Source: Deinococcus sp. KNUC1210 (GTDB lineage Bacteria > Deinococcota > Deinococci > Deinococcales > Deinococcaceae). Taken from it: a stretch of 64,000 nucleotides of DNA. The translations under genes were made by a program, and so were the position numbers. The first letter of the stretch is position 1. Each line of letters begins with the position of its first letter. Under the pieces are notes generated by a model that saw only the letters and a program-made list of their open reading frames with translations, had not been told where the DNA came from and did not search any database. Of this stretch, positions 60,794 to 64,000 are shown piece by piece. The stretch covers positions 248,001-312,000 of the forward strand of contig NZ_CP092190.1 of assembly GCF_022344005.1 (NCBI RefSeq). Direction: 5' to 3'.

Positions 60794-63295
60794 GTGAAAG
60801 CCCGCGCCGATCTCCCCATTTACGAAGTTCTGCCCGAGGTGCGGGCTGCCCTGGACGCACACCCGCTGGTGGTGCTTCAGGCTCCGCCGGGAGCGGGCAA
60901 GAGTACCGCGCTGCCGCTGGAACTGCTGAACGAAGCGTGGCTGGGCACGCAGAACATCATCATCCTTCAGCCGCGCAGGGTGGCGGCCCGCAGTGTGGCG
61001 ACCCGGCTGAGTGAGCTGCTGGGGCAGAAGGTGGGCGAAACGGTGGGCTACCGCGTGCGCTTTGAATCGAGGGTGTCGGCCCGCACGCGCATCACGGTCA
61101 TGACTGAAGGCCTGCTGACGCGGCTGCTGCAAACTCAGCCGGAAGTGCCGGGTGTGGGGCTGATCATCTTCGACGAATTCCACGAGCGCAGCCTTCAGGC
61201 CGATCTGGCGCTGGCGCTGGTGCGCGAGGTCCAGGACGCCCTTCGCCCGGAACTGCGGGTACTGATCATGTCGGCCACGCTCGATCCGGCGCTTCCGGCC
61301 AGACTCGGCGGCGTGCCGCAGATCGCCAGCGAGGGCCGCACATACCCCGTCGAGGTGCGCTATCTGCCGACCGATCCGCAGGGGCCGCCGGGCGCGGCAC
61401 TGGTGTCGGCGGTTTCGCGGGCGCTGGAAGAACATCCGGGCGACGTGCTCGCCTTCCTGCCGGGCGTGGCTGAAATTCGCCGCGCACAGTCGGCGCTGGC
61501 AGAGCGGCACCCCGAAATCAGCGTGCTGCCGCTCTACGGCGACCTGTCTCCCGACGCGCAGCAACGGGCCATCCTGCCCGACCCGCACGGACAGCGGCGG
61601 GTGGTGCTGGCGACCAGCATCGCGGAAACCTCGCTGACCCTCGCGGGCGTGCGAGCGGTGATCGACAGCGGCTGGTCGCGGCGGATGCGGTTCGACCCCG
61701 GCAGCGGCCTGAGTCACCTTGCCACGGTGCGCGTGACGCGGGCAAGCGCCGATCAGCGGGCCGGACGTGCCGGGCGCACCGCTCCGGGCGTGGCGCTGCG
61801 CCTGTGGAGTGAACGCACCCAGGCCGCCCTGAGTGCGGCGTTTCCGCCCGAGATTCTGGAAGCCGACCTTGCCCCGCTGACGCTGGAACTGGCGGGCTGG
61901 GGCACGCCTGACCCGGCCCAGATGAGCTGGCTCGACGCGCCGCCCGTGCCCAGGGTGGAAGCGGCCCGCGAACTGCTGCGCGAACTGGACGCGCTGGATG
62001 ATCGTCAACGGGCGACCCCTGTCGGGCTGGAACTGCTGTCGCTGCCGACCCATCCCCGGCTGGCGCACCTGCTGCGCGGCGGCGAACGCCTGAAGCTGGC
62101 TGCCCTCGCCTGCGACCTCGCGGCGCTGCTGGAGGAGCGCGATCCGTTGCAGGGGGCAGGGGCCGACCTGACAGAGCGCCTGGACGCCCTGCGCCGCTTC
62201 CGCAGCCGTGCGCCGCACCGGGGAGACGCAGCCGTGTTGGAGCGCGTCGAGCGGCTTTCGAAACACTGGCGGCAGGCGCTGAATGTCGGGCCGGACAATG
62301 CACCTGCCGACCCCTACGCGGTGGGCCGACTGGTCGCGCTGGCCTACCCGGAGCGGGTGGCGGCGCTGCGTCCGGGCGAACAGGCGCAGGCGTCGAAGTA
62401 CCTGCTGGCGGGCGGTCAGGGGGTGCGCCTGCCCGACGCCGATTCGCTGGCGGGAACGCCCCTGCTGGCGGTCGCCCACCTCGATGCGCGGCAGGTGCAG
62501 GGAGAAGGGCGCGTCTATCTGGCTGCTCCCATTCACGAGGCCGATGTGCAGGAGCGCATCAGCCTGCACCAGACGGTGCGCTGGGATGCCCGCAGCGGCA
62601 CCCTGCTGGCCCAGACCGAGCGCCGACTGGGGGCGATTGTGCTCGCGGCTGAGGCGCTGAAGGTCGTTCCTCCCGAGCTACGAACGGCGGCGCTGCTGGC
62701 AGCCGTGCGTCAGGAAGGACTGGAGCGGCTGCACTGGACCGACGCGGCGCGGCAGTGGCAGGCCCGTGTCTTGAGTCTGCGGGCCTGGAGGCCCCAGGAA
62801 GACTGGCCCGACGTATCGGACGAGGCGCTGCTGGCCCGGCTGGAAGACTGGCTGTCACCGCTGCTCGGCGCTCAACGTACCCGCGACGATCTGGCCCGTG
62901 TAGACGTGCTGCCGGGTCTGCACTCGCTGTTACCCTGGCCCGGAGCGCGTGAACTGGACAGCCTCGCGCCCACCCATCTGAGCGTTCCCAGCGGTCATAG
63001 CGTGCGGCTGGAGTACCGCCCGGACGGAGACGCGCCGATTCTGGCGGTCAAGTTACAGGAACTGTTCGGTCTGGCCGACACGCCTGCCGTCAACGCGGGG
63101 CGCACGCCCGTGCTGCTTCATCTGCTGTCGCCTGCCCGCCGCCCGGTACAGGTCACGCAGGATCTGCGTTCGTTCTGGGCCAACGGCTATTTCGAGGTGC
63201 GAAAAGACCTGCGCGGCCAGTATCCCCGCCACCCCTGGCCCGACGACCCCTGGACAGCCGAGGCCACACGAAAGGCCAAGCCCAGAGGGAGCTGA
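60794..63295 (+). CDS. hrpB: ATP-dependent helicase HrpB
   Basis: An 833-aa DEAH-type helicase. Walker A is QAPPGAGKSTALPLELL (about residue 32), then QPRRVAARSVATRLSE (Ia), TEGLLTRLLQ (Ib), IIFDEFHERSLQADLAL (DEFH, motif II), IMSATLD (III), VVLATSIAETSLTLAGV (V) and ADQRAGRAGRTAPGVALRLW (VI), followed by the winged-helix, ratchet and HrpB C-terminal domains ending in GYFEVRKDLRGQYPRHPWPDDP, a family trademark. Its substrate RNA is not settled. Confidence 0.95.
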   Translation: MKARADLPIYEVLPEVRAALDAHPLVVLQAPPGAGKSTALPLELLNEAWLGTQNIIILQPRRVAARSVATRLSELLGQKVGETVGYRVRFESRVSARTRITVMTEGLLTRLLQTQPEVPGVGLIIFDEFHERSLQADLALALVREVQDALRPELRVLIMSATLDPALPARLGGVPQIASEGRTYPVEVRYLPTDPQGPPGAALVSAVSRALEEHPGDVLAFLPGVAEIRRAQSALAERHPEISVLPLYGDLSPDAQQRAILPDPHGQRRVVLATSIAETSLTLAGVRAVIDSGWSRRMRFDPGSGLSHLATVRVTRASADQRAGRAGRTAPGVALRLWSERTQAALSAAFPPEILEADLAPLTLELAGWGTPDPAQMSWLDAPPVPRVEAARELLRELDALDDRQRATPVGLELLSLPTHPRLAHLLRGGERLKLAALACDLAALLEERDPLQGAGADLTERLDALRRFRSRAPHRGDAAVLERVERLSKHWRQALNVGPDNAPADPYAVGRLVALAYPERVAALRPGEQAQASKYLLAGGQGVRLPDADSLAGTPLLAVAHLDARQVQGEGRVYLAAPIHEADVQERISLHQTVRWDARSGTLLAQTERRLGAIVLAAEALKVVPPELRTAALLAAVRQEGLERLHWTDAARQWQARVLSLRAWRPQEDWPDVSDEALLARLEDWLSPLLGAQRTRDDLARVDVLPGLHSLLPWPGARELDSLAPTHLSVPSGHSVRLEYRPDGDAPILAVKLQELFGLADTPAVNAGRTPVLLHLLSPARRPVQVTQDLRSFWANGYFEVRKDLRGQYPRHPWPDDPWTAEATRKAKPRGS

Positions 63296-63340
63296 ATGTA
63301 AGGCTGGTCAAATTCGTCCCACAGGATTCTCACCATGTGA

Positions 63341-63346
63341 TAATTT
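63341..63346 (+). promoter_or_regulatory. -10 box TAATTT, leaderless start of lipoprotein gene
   Basis: TAATTT ends 7 nt before ATG 63354. An AGGAG touches the ATG directly, too close to serve as a ribosome-binding site. Confidence 0.45.
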
Positions 63347-63353
63347 TCAGGAG

Positions 63354-64000
63354 ATGAAAAAACTTTCCCTCTACGTCGGTCTGGCTTCACTCACTGCTGT
63401 CCTGGTTGCCTGCCCGCAGAATTCGACCACGACGCCACCAACCAACCCCGTCCTCACTGCACCTACTTCGATCAGCGGGACGGTGCAGGGGTGGAATGGC
63501 GGCACAGGCGCGGTGGAACTCCTGGCGTCTCCTTACGCAGACAAATCTGCCAGCAATCCGGCGCTGTCAACGGGAACGATCAGCGCTGACGGAACGTTCA
63601 GCGTGGCTCTTCCTTCGGCAGCGGGTGTGACTCCATATATCTCCGACATCGTCTCGCAGGCATCGTCTTTGCTGTTTTTCGCTCCTACCTCATGTAATGG
63701 GAATCTTCCTTCCAGTGATGGCAGTGCGCGGGGTACGGTCGTGAATCTTCTGGACATACGGCAGAACGGCAGTTACTCCACCTCTATCGCCGCGATAGAT
63801 CTGAAAGACAACAGCGCAAATAACAACCTTGCTCTTGACGGAACGGCAAAAATCTGGATATACGCAGATCGCGCGACTACTCTGAACGGTACCATTACCT
63901 GTACGACCAAAGGCACGAATTTCAATGTTACGGAATATCTGAATACGAACGCTGTACTGAGCCAGGGCTGGAATATCCTGAGTCAGACACTCAATGTCTC
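63354..64000 (+). CDS. Putative lipoprotein, 3' end cut by window
   Basis: The frame stays open to the last base (215 codons). The signal sequence MKKLSLYVGLASLTAVLVAC has a lipobox (LVAC). Then follow a Thr/Pro-rich linker and a Ser/Thr/Asn-rich, beta-type extracellular domain (SISGTVQGWNGGTGAVELLA, GTISADGTFSVALP) like the first strands of a carboxypeptidase-regulatory or Ig-like fold. Codon use is AT-richer than in neighbouring genes. No enzyme motif is visible in the part present. Confidence 0.75.
   Translation, partial: MKKLSLYVGLASLTAVLVACPQNSTTTPPTNPVLTAPTSISGTVQGWNGGTGAVELLASPYADKSASNPALSTGTISADGTFSVALPSAAGVTPYISDIVSQASSLLFFAPTSCNGNLPSSDGSARGTVVNLLDIRQNGSYSTSIAAIDLKDNSANNNLALDGTAKIWIYADRATTLNGTITCTTKGTNFNVTEYLNTNAVLSQGWNILSQTLNV

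Overview
The window is bacterial chromosomal DNA of high G+C, densely packed on both strands, and very probably from a Deinococcus species. Supporting signs are the rpsB-tsf-pyrH-frr-cdsA block, a TamB-like gene of about 11 kb, a treX-treZ-treY trehalose set, and a promoter style in which a TANNNT box lies 5-8 nt (usually 6-7) before the start codon, the signature of leaderless mRNAs reported for Deinococcus. I see no rRNA, tRNA, CRISPR array, insertion sequence or prophage.

Layout. 1-6195: mostly minus-strand housekeeping genes (ferredoxin-NADP reductase, cut by the window edge; DinB-like protein; fdhD; rlmI-type rRNA methyltransferase; phosphotransferase). 6194-9075: a lipoprotein, coaE and a secreted TPR protein. 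9265-13501: rpsB-tsf, pyrH, frr-cdsA (translation and phospholipid synthesis). 13591-17639: a MIP18/SufT-like protein, two rhodaneses, efp, accB-accC. 17708-21073: a membrane protein, an ABC-F ATPase and a small beta-rich protein. 21196-32335: the giant TamB-like gene with an internal tandem duplication. 32433-40457: acylphosphatase, an AT-richer DUF1398 gene, then treY/treZ/treX. 40967-48278: hypothetical genes, a solitary solute-binding lipoprotein-like/periplasmic protein, a four-gene murein-peptide operon (HAD, M19 dipeptidase, NlpC/P60, dipeptide epimerase) and a secreted alpha-amylase. 48641-52901: DUF1003 protein, gluQ, a DHFR-like reductase, trpB-trpA. 52917-57106: a P-loop kinase, and a cupin-ileS operon behind a T-box riboswitch (57135-57357). 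57764-63295: rho, SDR, HAD, hrpB. The right edge cuts a lipoprotein gene.

Three points stand out. (1) Five reading frames (cdsA, treZ, rho, and tamB twice) are each broken by the loss of one base at or next to a homopolymer. Since cdsA and rho are normally indispensable, sequencing or assembly error is the likeliest cause; I annotate these as whole genes with a frameshift. (2) Several genes without their own ribosome-binding site are preceded by a very short ORF, often leaderless, whose stop codon overlaps the main start as ATGA or GTGA (rlmI, DUF1398, the P-loop kinase, rho; coaE is a looser case). This looks like a recurring translational-coupling device. (3) tamB carries a tandem duplication of 384 codons (after frame repair) that is almost identical except for one diverged patch of about 80 bp, suggesting gene conversion.
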